From: Microbacterium aurantiacum
Lineage (GTDB): Bacteria > Actinomycetota > Actinomycetes > Actinomycetales > Microbacteriaceae
DNA length: 64,000 nt
Assembly: GCF_021654035.1 (NCBI RefSeq)
Contig: NZ_JAJPDW010000003.1
Span: 1 to 64,000 of the forward strand
Direction of reading: 5' to 3'
The notes below the pieces were generated by a model. It made no database searches, had not been told where the DNA came from, and saw only the letters and a program-made list of their open reading frames with translations. Positions 53,900-62,754 of the stretch are shown piece by piece. A program made the position numbers and the translations under genes. Position 1 is the stretch's first letter, and the number at the start of each line of letters is the position of its first letter.

Positions 53900-55136
53900 G
53901 GCGTCGTCGACCGTCCTCGACAACGCGTGGGGACAGATCCCGTCCTCGCGGGAATCCACGTCCGGCATCGGTTCGTTCACCCGCACCCGGGTCGAGCGCA
54001 TCATGGCCCTCGTCGCCGGCCTCGGCTCGATGATCCTCGGCGCCCAGGCGCTCGTCAGCGCACTCGGACCGCCGGTGACGCTGCCCGGCTGGGACCTGCC
54101 CTACAAGGTCGTCATCTTCGGCACCCTCGCGCTCATGATCGTCGCGTGCCTGTGGGGCAAGGGGGTCCGCGTCGCCGCCGGTACGTTCGCCGTCGTGTAC
54201 CTGATCGGACTCGCCTTCTGGCCGCTTGCCACGGCGGGGCTGCCGACCGGAACCCGCGACCAGCCCTGGATCTGGTACCTCGTCAACATCGCGACCCTGG
54301 CCGCGGTGCTGGCGTTCCCCTTCGCGATCCAGGTCGGCGTGACCCTGTTCGCGCCGATCCTGTACGGGTACGGCCGCCTCATCCAGGGCGACTTCGCCCC
54401 GGACTTCTGGTTCGCCGTCGCGCTGGACGCCACGTTCGGCGTCATCCTCGGCGGGGTCATCCTGACCCTCGGCTGGCTGTTCCGCAAGATCGCCGCCAAC
54501 GTCGACGAGACCCGAACCCGGGCCGTGTCGTCGTACGCCAAGGCGGCGGCATCCGACGCGTCCGAGCAGGAGCGGATGGCGGTCGCCGCCCTCATGCACG
54601 ACAGCGTGCTCGCGGCGCTCATCGCCGCCGAGCGCGCGGTGACGCCTCGCGAGGGGATTCTCGCCGCGGCCATGGCGCGCGAGGCCCTCACCCGGCTCGC
54701 GAACACCGAGCAGGACGCCCACGAGGGCAGCGACGAGCCGCGGGATGCCGAGACCATCGCCGACGACATCGAAGCGGCCGCCATGGAACTCGGCGAGACG
54801 CTCAGCGTGCACCGGCGGGTGAATGCCTCGGCCCGCCCGGTTCCGGGGCGCGTGGCGCGGGCGCTCGCGCTCGCCGCCGCGCAAGCCGTGGCGAACGCGC
54901 TGCAGCACGCCGACGGGGAAGGACTCGTCGCCGAGCTCGCGGGCGACGACGACGGCATCCGCATCGAAGTCCGTGACGCGGGCGGCGGGTTCGACCTCGG
55001 CGCGGTTCCGGCGGATCGCCTGGGAATCCGCGCGTCGATCATCGCGCGCGTCGCCGCCGTCGGCGGCAGCGCCGACATCGACAGCGGCGACTGGGGAACC
55101 CTCGTGCGCCTCACCTGGCAGGAGGGGGCGGCATGA
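53889..55136 (+). CDS. Sensor histidine kinase
   Basis: A 415-residue kinase. About five or six membrane helices lie between residues 38 and 198 with short loops, so the stimulus may be sensed in the membrane. The phosphorylated histidine is probably His237 in VAALMHDSVLAAL. The ATPase domain is recognisable by AAAQAVANALQHADGEG (N box) and EVRDAGGGFDL (G1 box). The linker after His237 is alanine-rich. It is an actinobacterial NarL-class partner. GTG 53889 overlaps the regulator gene. Confidence 0.85.
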   Translation: MSAEASSTVLDNAWGQIPSSRESTSGIGSFTRTRVERIMALVAGLGSMILGAQALVSALGPPVTLPGWDLPYKVVIFGTLALMIVACLWGKGVRVAAGTFAVVYLIGLAFWPLATAGLPTGTRDQPWIWYLVNIATLAAVLAFPFAIQVGVTLFAPILYGYGRLIQGDFAPDFWFAVALDATFGVILGGVILTLGWLFRKIAANVDETRTRAVSSYAKAAASDASEQERMAVAALMHDSVLAALIAAERAVTPREGILAAAMAREALTRLANTEQDAHEGSDEPRDAETIADDIEAAAMELGETLSVHRRVNASARPVPGRVARALALAAAQAVANALQHADGEGLVAELAGDDDGIRIEVRDAGGGFDLGAVPADRLGIRASIIARVAAVGGSADIDSGDWGTLVRLTWQEGAA

Positions 55137-56197
55137 TCCGGGTCCGTTCGGTCCTGCTGGCGCTGGCCTTCGCGATGACCGCCTACCTTGCCGCGACGGG
55201 TCTGTGGTGGCGAGGCCCCGTCGACTACCCCATCCTCGCCGTCGCGACCCTCGTGCTGTACCTCGCCACGACGTGGCTGTGCATCTTCTGGTGGCCCAAG
55301 ACGGATGCCGCGTCCGGCGGTTCCGAACGCGGCGCCGGAAAGCTCCCCGGCCTCGCGCAGGGGCTCGCGCTCGCCGCCGCGGCGATCGTCCCCACCGCGA
55401 TCGCGATCGCCGTCGGCGAGGAGAGCCGCCTGCAGTCGTACGGAACCTGGTACCTCGGCGGCATCGGGGCGCTCATGACCGTGGTGATGGCGCGCCGCCG
55501 GCCGTGGGCCGCCTGGATCGGCATCGGCATGCTCGCGGCCGGGTCGATGACGTGGATGGGGCCGGCGAACGCTCTGGCGCAGGGACTCGTCGGTTCGGTC
55601 GTCTGGGTGCTCGCCGCCCAGCTCCTGGTGCTCTCGATGGACCGCGCAGCCCGCGACACCGATCGTCTCGCGCAGCTGCAGCGCGCAGCATCCGGGTGGC
55701 AGGCCTCGCAGCTCGTGCGCCAGCGGGAACGTCGCGTCCAGGTGCAGCGGGCGCTGCAGGTCGCCGGTCCCGTGCTGACGCGCACCGTGGCCTCGGGGGG
55801 TGCGCTGACCGAGGACGAACGCCTCGAGGCGCGGCTGGCGGAGGGGCGTCTGCGCGACGAACTGCGCGGTCCGCGGCTGCTCGACGACGACGTCCGCGCC
55901 GAGCTGGAGCGGGCGCGCCGGCGGGGTGCAACCGTCACCGTCCTCGACGAGGGGGGCCTGGACGCGCTCGAGGAGCACGAGCTGGCCGCCATCCGCGCGC
56001 AGCTGGCCGAGACGCTGCGCTCGGCCGGGTCGGATCGCCTGTACATCCGCACGTCGCCGCACGAGACGGTGGCGGTGACCGTTGTCGGACGCTCGATGCC
56101 GTCCGACGGGCGGTCCGCAGGCCCGTCCGACGAGGACGCCGTCGATCTGTGGCGCGAGATCCCGCTCCCCGGGCGCGCTTCCGTCGACGCCCGCTGA
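55133..56197 (+). CDS. Membrane protein linked to the two-component system, unknown function
   Basis: A 354-residue protein. About six hydrophobic segments fill residues 1-165 and a soluble arginine- and glutamate-rich part (about 170-354) follows. The soluble part, with a helical stretch DRLAQLQRAASGWQASQLVR and a mixed alpha/beta end, is arranged like a histidine kinase without catalytic motifs: no phosphohistidine or N/G boxes are visible. It overlaps the kinase gene by ATGA and so is co-expressed. It may be an accessory sensor or a degenerate kinase partner. Confidence 0.7.
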   Translation: MIRVRSVLLALAFAMTAYLAATGLWWRGPVDYPILAVATLVLYLATTWLCIFWWPKTDAASGGSERGAGKLPGLAQGLALAAAAIVPTAIAIAVGEESRLQSYGTWYLGGIGALMTVVMARRRPWAAWIGIGMLAAGSMTWMGPANALAQGLVGSVVWVLAAQLLVLSMDRAARDTDRLAQLQRAASGWQASQLVRQRERRVQVQRALQVAGPVLTRTVASGGALTEDERLEARLAEGRLRDELRGPRLLDDDVRAELERARRRGATVTVLDEGGLDALEEHELAAIRAQLAETLRSAGSDRLYIRTSPHETVAVTVVGRSMPSDGRSAGPSDEDAVDLWREIPLPGRASVDAR

Positions 56198-56227
56198 CCC
56201 GCCCCGGCCCCTCCCGCGCCCGGGCCG

Positions 56228-56301
56228 AACTCCTCCGTTTCGGCGCCCACGCGCGCGTGGGCGCGCGCACACACGCCCTTCCGGCCCGAATCAGAGGAGT
56301 T
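56228..56301 (-). repeat. Element D (74 bp), decayed, probably reverse direction
   Basis: Starts AACTCCTCCGTTTCGG and ends CCCGAATCAGAGGAGTTAGG. The 8-bp ends match the other elements but the inner GATC has changed; the total length is still 74. Confidence 0.7.
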
Positions 56302-56302
56302 A

Positions 56303-56326
56303 GGTACGGCGGTACGGCGGTACGGC
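56303..56326. repeat. Triplicated octamer GGTACGGC
   Basis: GGTACGGC repeats three times head to tail directly at the right end of element D. GGTAC is also the flank of other copies of that element, so this may be a local duplication of the flank. Confidence 0.7.
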
Positions 56327-56336
56327 GGCCGTGCCG

Positions 56337-56375
56337 CGGCACTCCTCCCCGCCCCGGCGGGGGAGGAGAGTGCCG
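56337..56375. terminator. Bulged hairpin after the two-component operon
   Basis: CGGCACTCCTCCCC pairs with GGGGGAGGAGAGTGCCG apart from small bulges, between the convergent ends of the membrane protein gene and accE. From 56376 to 56602 nothing recognisable is seen. Confidence 0.45.
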
Positions 56376-56602
56376 AGGCGGAGAGAGTGAGAGGAGGCGG
56401 GGAGCGGCGAAACGCACGCCCCCCGCCTCACGCGATCCGTTACCCGAAAACAGACCGCATGGCCGAACCCTGGGCATTCGCGAGGCGAAAGCGGGCCGAC
56501 CGAACGCAGAAGCGTTCCAGCTCCTTCAGTATCCGACGCCTTCGGACGACCTGTCTGTAGGTATTTCGGGGGACAAGACCACGGGTCAGAGTGCCCGCGC
56601 GG

Positions 56603-56812
56603 TCACCACCCGACGCGCGGAAGGGAAGTCCGCAGGCCGCGCTGCGACACCGCCCACGCCGAACGGCAGGGCTCTTCCTCGACCACCGCTGTGGCCGCTT
56701 CGGTCGCGTACGCCTCGCTGACCACGGCGATGAGCGCCGCGAGCTCCTCCTCCGTGGGATTGCCGCGGCGCACGTCGATCGTGATGTCCTCGCGGGGGAT
56801 CTCACCGGTCAT
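56603..56812 (-). CDS. accE: Acyl-CoA carboxylase epsilon subunit
   Basis: A 69-residue protein. [23 protein letters not shown] is the conserved core of the small epsilon subunit that binds the beta chain and stimulates actinobacterial acyl-CoA carboxylases. The end [19 protein letters not shown] carries the usual tryptophan-rich tail. The ATG overlaps the accD stop, so the pair is co-translated. Confidence 0.88.
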   Translation of the reverse strand: MTGEIPREDITIDVRRGNPTEEELAALIAVVSEAYATEAATAVVEEEPCRSAWAVSQRGLRTSLPRVGW

Positions 56813-58398
56813 AGCGGGATGTTGCCGTGCTTCTTCGGTGGCAGGCTCGCGCGCTTGCCGCGGAGGGCGCGCAGCGCCTTCGCGATCGACACACGGGTCT
56901 GCGCGGGCTCGATGATGCCGTCGAGCTCGCCGCGCTCGGCGGCGAGGAAGGGGGAGGCGACGTTGTAGGTGTACTCGTTGGCGAGGCGGGTGCGGACGGC
57001 GGCGACGTCCTCACCGGCCTCCTCCGCCTTCTTGATCTCGCCGCGGTAGAGGATGTTCACCGCACCCTGACCGCCCATCACGGCGATCTCGGCGGTCGGC
57101 CAGGCGAGGTTCACATCGGCGCCGAGCTGTTTGGAGCCCATCACGATGTACGCGCCGCCGTAGGCCTTGCGGAGGATCACGGTCACGAGCGGGACGGTGG
57201 CCTCGGCGTACGCGTAGAGCAACTTCGCGCCGCGGCGGATGACGCCGGTCCACTCCTGGTCGGTGCCGGGAAGGTAGCCGGGAACGTCGACGAGGGTGAC
57301 GATCGGGATCGAGAACGCGTCGCAGAACCGGACGAAGCGGCTCGCCTTCTCGCCCGCTTCGATGTTGAGCGTTCCGGCCATCTGCGAGGGCTGGTTGGCG
57401 ATGATGCCGACCGAGCGGCCCTCGATCCGGCCGAAGCCGATGACGATGTTCGGCGCGAAGAGCGGCTGCACCTCGAGGAAGTCCTCGTGGTCGACGATCC
57501 CGCGGATGACCTCGTGGATGTCGTACGGCTGGTTGGGCGAGTCGGGGATGATCGTGTTCAGCGCCCGATCGGCATCCGTCGTCTCGAACTCGAATTCGTG
57601 CTCGTACAGCGGGATGTCGGACATGTTGTTGTCGGGCAGGAACCCGAGCAGCGTCCGGACGTAGTCCAGCGCGTCGTCTTCGTCCTCGGCGAGGTAGTGG
57701 GCGACACCCGACCGGGTGTTGTGCGTGTGCGCGCCGCCGAGCTCTTCCATGCCGACGTCCTCGCCGGTCACGGTCTTGATGACGTCGGGGCCGGTGACGA
57801 ACATCTGGCTGGTCTTGTCGACCATCACCACGAAGTCCGTCAGCGCGGGGGAGTACACCGCACCGCCGGCGGCGGGCCCCATGATGATCGAGATCTGCGG
57901 GATGACACCGGATGCCGCGGTGTTGAGTCGGAAGATCTCGCCGTACTTGCCCAGGGCGACGACGCCCTCCTGGATGCGGGCCCCGCCGGAATCCAGCATG
58001 CCGACGATCGGGATGCCGCTGCGCAGGGCGAGTTCCATGACCTTGATGATCTTGTCGCCGGCCACTTCGCCGAGCGATCCGCCGAAGGTGGAGAAGTCCT
58101 GCGCGTAGACGGCGACGTTCCGGCCGTGGATGGTCGCGGTGCCGGTGACGACGGAGTCGCCGTAGGGGCGCGAGCGCTCCATGCCGAAGGCGGTCGTGCG
58201 GTGGCGCACGTATTCGTCGAGTTCGACGAAGCTGCCCGGGTCGACCAGCAGCGCGATGCGCTCACGGGCCGTCATCTTGCCCTTGGCGTGCTGCTTGTCC
58301 TGGGCCGTCTGCTCTGCGTCGACGACCGCTTCCTGGTAGCGCGCGCGAAGGTCGGCGATCTTGCCGGCGGTCGTATGGAGATCGGGCTGGTCGGTCAC
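56809..58398 (-). CDS. accD: Acyl-CoA carboxylase beta chain (carboxyltransferase)
   Basis: A 529-residue carboxyltransferase moving CO2 from biotin to acetyl- or propionyl-CoA. The two oxyanion-hole regions are [15 protein letters not shown] and [16 protein letters not shown], and in the second half [12 protein letters not shown]. Whether acetyl-, propionyl- or longer acyl-CoA is used depends on the pocket residue after MVD in the second half, which was not judged. GTG 58398 follows TAGGGT by 7 bases. It is divergent from birA, which supplies its partner with biotin. Confidence 0.95.
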   Translation of the reverse strand: MTDQPDLHTTAGKIADLRARYQEAVVDAEQTAQDKQHAKGKMTARERIALLVDPGSFVELDEYVRHRTTAFGMERSRPYGDSVVTGTATIHGRNVAVYAQDFSTFGGSLGEVAGDKIIKVMELALRSGIPIVGMLDSGGARIQEGVVALGKYGEIFRLNTAASGVIPQISIIMGPAAGGAVYSPALTDFVVMVDKTSQMFVTGPDVIKTVTGEDVGMEELGGAHTHNTRSGVAHYLAEDEDDALDYVRTLLGFLPDNNMSDIPLYEHEFEFETTDADRALNTIIPDSPNQPYDIHEVIRGIVDHEDFLEVQPLFAPNIVIGFGRIEGRSVGIIANQPSQMAGTLNIEAGEKASRFVRFCDAFSIPIVTLVDVPGYLPGTDQEWTGVIRRGAKLLYAYAEATVPLVTVILRKAYGGAYIVMGSKQLGADVNLAWPTAEIAVMGGQGAVNILYRGEIKKAEEAGEDVAAVRTRLANEYTYNVASPFLAAERGELDGIIEPAQTRVSIAKALRALRGKRASLPPKKHGNIPL

Positions 58399-58405
58399 GG
58401 CATCC

Positions 58406-58411
58406 ACCCTA
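58406..58411 (-). promoter_or_regulatory. -10 box TAGGGT, leaderless type
   Basis: TAGGGT ends 7 bases before GTG 58398 of accD, deciding between this start and GTG 58407. Confidence 0.5.
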
Positions 58412-58508
58412 TCGGCGGGATGCCCGGCGAGCTTGGAGGGTTCGTACAAAGGACCGGCGGATTCCTCCACCCGCGCGAACCATCGGTTCCCGGCGGAGTA
58501 TGAGCGCA

Positions 58509-58514
58509 TAGGGT
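58509..58514 (+). promoter_or_regulatory. -10 box TAGGGT, leaderless type
   Basis: TAGGGT ends 6 bases before ATG 58521 of birA. Confidence 0.55.
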
Positions 58515-58520
58515 GGCCGC

Positions 58521-59318
58521 ATGCCGATTCCCGCCGAGGGGTACCCGCTCACCGCCGCCGTCAGCCCGCGCGTCCAGGTCGTCGAGAAGACCGACTCCAC
58601 GAACGCCGACGTCCTGCATCACCTGAAGGAGGAGTCCGCGGAGTGGCCGCACCTCTCGGTGCTGCTGACCACCGATCAGCGTCACGGACGCGGCCGAATG
58701 GACCGCTCGTGGACCGCACCCCCCGAGACGGCCCTCGCGGTGTCGGTGGTGCTGCGGGTGCGCGATCTCCCGGTCACCGCGCGCGGCTGGATCCCGCTCC
58801 TCGCGGGTGCCGCGATGACGCGCGCCGTCGCCGCGCAGATGCCGTCTGAGGCGCACGCTGTGGGGCTGAAGTGGCCGAACGACGTGCAGGTGGATGGCGG
58901 CAAGATCTGCGGCATCCTCGCCGAGGTCGCTCACTCGGATCCGGATGCCGTCGTGGTGGGTGCCGGGGTGAACACCCGCATGGCGGCCGTCGATCTCCCG
59001 GTGTCGACGGCGACCTCCTTCGAGGCGCTCGGCCTCGAGTGCGACGACGACCGACTCCTCGCCGACTTCCTCCGCGATCTTGACGAGCAGGTGCAGGCGC
59101 TGACGAAGACGGGCGGGAGCGCGGCCGGTGCGAGCCTGCACGAGAAGGTCGAAGAGCTCTGCACGACGATCGGCAGCCGCGTACGCGTGGCCCTTCCCGA
59201 CGGGTCCGCTCTCGAGGGCGTCGCGACCCGGCTCGACTCGGACGGGCGGCTCCTGGTGCAGCGCGACGACGGATCGGCCACCGCGGTCTCGGCCGGCGAC
59301 GTCGTCCACGTCCGCTGA
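58521..59318 (+). CDS. birA: Biotin--[acetyl-CoA-carboxylase] ligase
   Basis: A 265-residue enzyme attaching biotin to the carrier lysine of the carboxylase alpha chain. The biotin/ATP loop is [15 protein letters not shown], with [17 protein letters not shown] and the C-terminal SH3-like domain (about 215-265). There is no N-terminal DNA-binding domain, so it is a ligase only. The gene end is part of a short tandem repeat. Confidence 0.94.
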   Translation: MPIPAEGYPLTAAVSPRVQVVEKTDSTNADVLHHLKEESAEWPHLSVLLTTDQRHGRGRMDRSWTAPPETALAVSVVLRVRDLPVTARGWIPLLAGAAMTRAVAAQMPSEAHAVGLKWPNDVQVDGGKICGILAEVAHSDPDAVVVGAGVNTRMAAVDLPVSTATSFEALGLECDDDRLLADFLRDLDEQVQALTKTGGSAAGASLHEKVEELCTTIGSRVRVALPDGSALEGVATRLDSDGRLLVQRDDGSATAVSAGDVVHVR

Positions 59319-59366
59319 CCCCCACGTCCGCTGACCGACGTCCGCTGCCCGCGACGTCCGCTGACC
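59308..59366 (+). repeat. Four tandem copies of ACGTCCGCTG(A)CC
   Basis: ACGTCCGCTGACC occurs at 59308 and 59324, ACGTCCGCTGCCC at 59338 and ACGTCCGCTGACC at 59354. The first copy contains the birA stop codon (Val-Arg-stop). The later copies are past the gene and start to decay. Confidence 0.85.
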
Positions 59367-59433
59367 CTGCGCGAGCGACGTCTGAGACCCGCCGTCGCCC
59401 GCGAGGCGCCGCCGTGTGTCCGCCGGCGTCCCC

Positions 59434-59439
59434 CACAAT
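59434..59439 (+). promoter_or_regulatory. -10 box CACAAT, leaderless type
   Basis: CACAAT ends 7 bases before ATG 59447 and would be overlapped by the alternative ATG 59438. Confidence 0.4.
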
Positions 59440-59446
59440 GGGAGGC

Positions 59447-60016
59447 ATGACGCAGCCGACGGCCAGCTACGGGGGGCGGCCCCTGATGCCGGCGCCCGGT
59501 GCGCCGACGCCGGAGCTGCGCGTCGCGCGCTTCCGTCCGCACGCGCGGCGGCTGGTCTGGTCGGCGCTCGTCGTCATCGCCGTCGCCGGTGCGACCGGGT
59601 ACTTCTTCGACAATCTCCCTGCGGGTTTCGAGAACTGGATGCTGGTGGCGGCGGCCAGTGCGGTGGTGTTCCTCTTCGCGCTCCTGCCGTTCCTGGCGTG
59701 GTGGACGCACGTCTACACGATCACCACGCGGCGCGTCATCGAACGCACCGGGATCGTCGTCGCGCGCCGGCGCGAGCTGAGCCACGTCCGTGGATACACG
59801 ATCGGCATGCGCCGCGGCATCCTGCAGCGGATGTGGGGTGCGGGCACCCTCACGCTCTCGAACGGGGTGGATGCGCCCCTGCGTCTGGTGAACGTCCCGA
59901 GCGCCGCGCTGGTGCACGAGGTGCTCGTGGATCAGGTCGAGGTGAACCAGATCCTCGCGCACCGTGACGCGCAGCCGCTCCCGCCCGGACCGCCTCCGCC
60001 CCTCCCTCGCCGCTGA
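59447..60016 (+). CDS. PH-domain (bPH_2) membrane protein
   Basis: A 189-residue protein with two adjacent membrane helices (about 37-55 and 63-85), then a bacterial PH-like domain: YTITTRRVIERTGIVVARRRELSHVRGYTIG fits the bPH_2 (YdbS/YdbT-like) pattern. The end is proline-rich (PLPPGPPPPLPRR). Function unknown. ATG 59447 is chosen over 59438. Confidence 0.8.
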   Translation: MTQPTASYGGRPLMPAPGAPTPELRVARFRPHARRLVWSALVVIAVAGATGYFFDNLPAGFENWMLVAAASAVVFLFALLPFLAWWTHVYTITTRRVIERTGIVVARRRELSHVRGYTIGMRRGILQRMWGAGTLTLSNGVDAPLRLVNVPSAALVHEVLVDQVEVNQILAHRDAQPLPPGPPPPLPRR

Positions 60017-60101
60017 CGGTCGAATCCGCTCCGACGGTGCGGAAAGATGGACCCCGGACACGGGCGGCCTCCGGGCGCGCCGAGCATCGAGGAGGTCGGG
60101 C

Positions 60102-61241
60102 ATGGTTCTGCGTGTGGGAGTCGTCGGCGGCGGACAGCTGGCGCGCATGATGATCGCCCCGGCGGTCGAGCTGGGCGTCGAGATCCGGGTCCTCGCCGAG
60201 GCCGAGGGGATGTCGGCCGCGCTCGCCGCGACCGCGGTGGGCGATTACCGCGAGGTCGAGACCGTTCGCGCGTTCGCCCGCGAGGTCGACGTGCTCACCT
60301 TCGATCACGAGCACGTGCCGCACGACGTCCTCGTCGGTCTCGTCGACGCCGGCGTCGCAGTGCACCCGGGACCCGACGCGCTGCGGTTCGCGCAGGACAA
60401 GCTGCACATGCGCGCCCGGCTCGCCGAGCTCGGGATGCCGCAGCCGGACTGGGCCGCGGTGTCGGATCGCGCCGGGCTTCAGGACTTCCTCGACGCCCAC
60501 GGCGGTCGCGCGGTGGTGAAGACCCCGCGCGGCGGGTACGACGGCAAGGGCGTCCGCGTCGTATCGGCCGCGACCGAGGCCGACGACTGGTTCACGGCGC
60601 TCGCCGAGGATGCCCGCGGCGGCGATCTCCTCGTCGAGGAGCTCGTCGATTTCTCACGGGAGCTCGCCCAGCAGGTGGCGCGGCGCCCGTCCGGTGACGT
60701 GGCCGTGTACCCGGTCGTCGAGACGATCCAGCGCGGCGGCGTGTGCGCGGAGGTCCTCGCCCCGGCGCCCCACGCCGGAGAGCGGATGTCGCAGGTCGCC
60801 GCCCGCGTCGGCGTCGACATCGCCGAAGGCCTGGGTGTCACCGGCATGCTCGCGGTCGAGCTGTTCGAGACCACCGACGACCGCATCCTCGTCAACGAGC
60901 TGGCGATGCGCCCGCACAACAGCGGCCACTGGTCGCAGGACGGTGCGGTGACCGGTCAGTTCGAGCAGCACCTGCGCGCGGTCCTGGACCTGCCGCTCGG
61001 CGCGACCGATCCGATCGCGCCGTGGTCGGTGATGGTGAACATCCTCGGCGGCCCCCGTGAAGGAGGACTCGTCGAACGTTTCCCGGCGGCGATGCGCGAG
61101 CATCCGACGGCGAAGGTCCACACTTACGGCAAGGACCCGCGTCCGGGCCGCAAGGTCGGGCATGTCACGGCGATCGGCGCCGACCTCGACGACGTCGCCT
61201 ACCAGGCGCGGGCGGCGGCGTCCCACTTCCTCGACGACTGA
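60102..61241 (+). CDS. purK: N5-carboxyaminoimidazole ribonucleotide synthase
   Basis: A 379-residue ATP-grasp enzyme carboxylating aminoimidazole ribonucleotide at N5 in purine synthesis. RVGVVGGGQLARMMIAPAVELG is the N-terminal fold; KTPRGGYDGKGVRVV binds ATP; NELAMRPHNSGHWSQDG and QFEQHLRAVLDLPLG are the usual end motifs. ATG 60102 has GAGGAGG upstream. PurE, the next enzyme, follows after the oppositely oriented nitroreductase gene. Confidence 0.95.
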   Translation: MVLRVGVVGGGQLARMMIAPAVELGVEIRVLAEAEGMSAALAATAVGDYREVETVRAFAREVDVLTFDHEHVPHDVLVGLVDAGVAVHPGPDALRFAQDKLHMRARLAELGMPQPDWAAVSDRAGLQDFLDAHGGRAVVKTPRGGYDGKGVRVVSAATEADDWFTALAEDARGGDLLVEELVDFSRELAQQVARRPSGDVAVYPVVETIQRGGVCAEVLAPAPHAGERMSQVAARVGVDIAEGLGVTGMLAVELFETTDDRILVNELAMRPHNSGHWSQDGAVTGQFEQHLRAVLDLPLGATDPIAPWSVMVNILGGPREGGLVERFPAAMREHPTAKVHTYGKDPRPGRKVGHVTAIGADLDDVAYQARAAASHFLDD

Positions 61242-61260
61242 CCGCCGACGCGCCCCCCGC

Positions 61261-62103
61261 TCAGCGGGAGGGGAGCCCGCGCGCCTCGAGCCACGCGCGC
61301 ATCGGCTCGCGCCCGTGGAGGCCGGCGACGCGGCTCACGCGTCCGACGACCGCTCGCACCCAGCCGGATGCCCGGCCCTGGGTGGCGTTGTACGCCGCGA
61401 GTTCGCGCTCGTAGGCCTCGACATCCGTCGGCGCCACGGGCCGGTAGGCCTCCACGCCGTGGACGACGTGCGGGGCGAGACGCGGCTTGATGCCGGCGCG
61501 GTCGGTCGGGTCGGGATGCCCGACCGCGACGCCGAACGCAACGACGGCGCGCGGGGGGAGCCCCGCAATCTCCGCCGTGACCTCGGGGTGGTTGCGGAGC
61601 GACCCGAGATAGCAGGTGCCGAGCCCGAGGGCCTCGGCGGCGACGACGGCGTTCTGTGCGGCGAGGGCGGCGTCCACGAAGCCCACGAGGGTCGACTCGA
61701 GGTAGTCCGCGGCCTCCGCAGGCTCGCCGTGCTGGTCGGCGATCGCCGCCGCGCGCGCCCAGTCGGCGACGAACAGGAGGATCACCGGGGCATCCGCCAC
61801 GAACGACGACCCGCCCGCCTCGTGAACCAGCCGGGTCCGGGCGGTCTCATCGCGGATCTCCACGACGCTCCACACCTGGTTGTTCGACGACGTCGCGGCC
61901 GACTGCGCAGCGGCCACGAGAGCGGTGACCGTCTCGGGCGTCACCGGCTCGGTGGTGAACCGGCGGACGGAGCGGTGCTGGAGCAGCTGCGCGAGCACCG
62001 GCGAATCCAGGAGGGCGGCCTCGGTCAGCGCGGGAGCGGCGTCGCCGTAGCGGGCGCGCAGCAGGGCGTTCACGTCGGTGTCAGTGGTGGTGGCCGGGGT
62101 CAC
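61261..62103 (-). CDS. Nitroreductase-family FMN oxidoreductase
   Basis: A 280-residue flavoprotein. LLQHRSVRRFTTEPVTPETV is the FMN-binding start, with SSNNQVWSVVEI and AALAAQNAVVAAEALGLGTCYLGSL. The C-terminal extension (about 215-280) with YERELAAYN resembles NfsA-type flavin reductases. The natural substrate is unknown. GTG 62103 has AGGAG 7 bases upstream. It interrupts the purK-purE pair. Confidence 0.87.
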   Translation of the reverse strand: MTPATTTDTDVNALLRARYGDAAPALTEAALLDSPVLAQLLQHRSVRRFTTEPVTPETVTALVAAAQSAATSSNNQVWSVVEIRDETARTRLVHEAGGSSFVADAPVILLFVADWARAAAIADQHGEPAEAADYLESTLVGFVDAALAAQNAVVAAEALGLGTCYLGSLRNHPEVTAEIAGLPPRAVVAFGVAVGHPDPTDRAGIKPRLAPHVVHGVEAYRPVAPTDVEAYERELAAYNATQGRASGWVRAVVGRVSRVAGLHGREPMRAWLEARGLPSR

Positions 62104-62226
62104 GGGCGCTCCTGCGATCGGGGGATGGGACGGGGCACTCGACGGGCCAACGCCGCCGCGGGTCGGATTCTTCCCCGGGTTCGCCGGTCTTCCGCGCCGT
62201 TGCGGGGATTGTCCAGCCTCTCGCCC

Positions 62227-62232
62227 TAGCCT
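62227..62232 (+). promoter_or_regulatory. -10 box TAGCCT, leaderless type
   Basis: TAGCCT ends 6 bases before GTG 62239 of purE. Confidence 0.55.
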
Positions 62233-62238
62233 TGACGG

Positions 62239-62754
62239 GTGACCCGGCCGCTGCACTCTTCCGACGAGCCGCTGGTCGGCGTCGTCATGGGATCCGATTC
62301 CGACTGGCGCGTGATGAGCGATGCCTCGCAGATCCTCACCGATCTCGGCATCCGTCACGAGGTGGAGGTGGTCTCGGCCCATCGCACGCCCGACAAGCTC
62401 ATGTCGTACGGCCGTTCGGCGCGCGCCCGTGGGCTGAAGGCGATCATCGCCGGTGCCGGAGGTGCGGCGCACCTTCCGGGCATGCTCGCCTCGGTCACCC
62501 CGCTGCCCGTCATCGGCGTGCCCGTGCAGCTGGCGACGCTGGACGGTCTCGACTCGCTCCTCAGCATCGTGCAGATGCCCGCCGGCATCCCGGTGGCCAC
62601 CGTGTCGATCAACGGCGCGAAGAACGCCGGTCTCCTCGCCGCGCGCGTCCTCGGCGCGGTCGATCCCGCGGTCGCCGACGCGCTCGAGGACTACGCCCGA
62701 TCGCTGGAAGCGCAGGTCGAGGAGAAGAACCGGCGGCTCAAGGAGTCCCTGTGA
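62239..62754 (+). CDS. purE: N5-carboxyaminoimidazole ribonucleotide mutase
   Basis: A 171-residue enzyme that moves the carboxyl group to carbon to form [21 protein letters not shown] holds the conserved SDSD, SAHRTPD the catalytic histidine, and [16 protein letters not shown] the binding loop. GTG 62239 follows TAGCCT by 6 bases. It overlaps the LytR-CpsA-Psr gene (GTGA). Confidence 0.95.
   Translation: MTRPLHSSDEPLVGVVMGSDSDWRVMSDASQILTDLGIRHEVEVVSAHRTPDKLMSYGRSARARGLKAIIAGAGGAAHLPGMLASVTPLPVIGVPVQLATLDGLDSLLSIVQMPAGIPVATVSINGAKNAGLLAARVLGAVDPAVADALEDYARSLEAQVEEKNRRLKESL

Noticed and set aside
50909..54004. Very long minus-strand open frame over maf and the methyltransferase gene
   Set aside because: It is antisense to well-supported genes and its translation has no recognisable domain. 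Long chance frames are expected at 70% GC.
56376..56602. Small gene or RNA between element D and accE
   Set aside because: Short frames exist but have no ribosome binding site, -10 at the right spacing or familiar motif, and no strong fold was seen.
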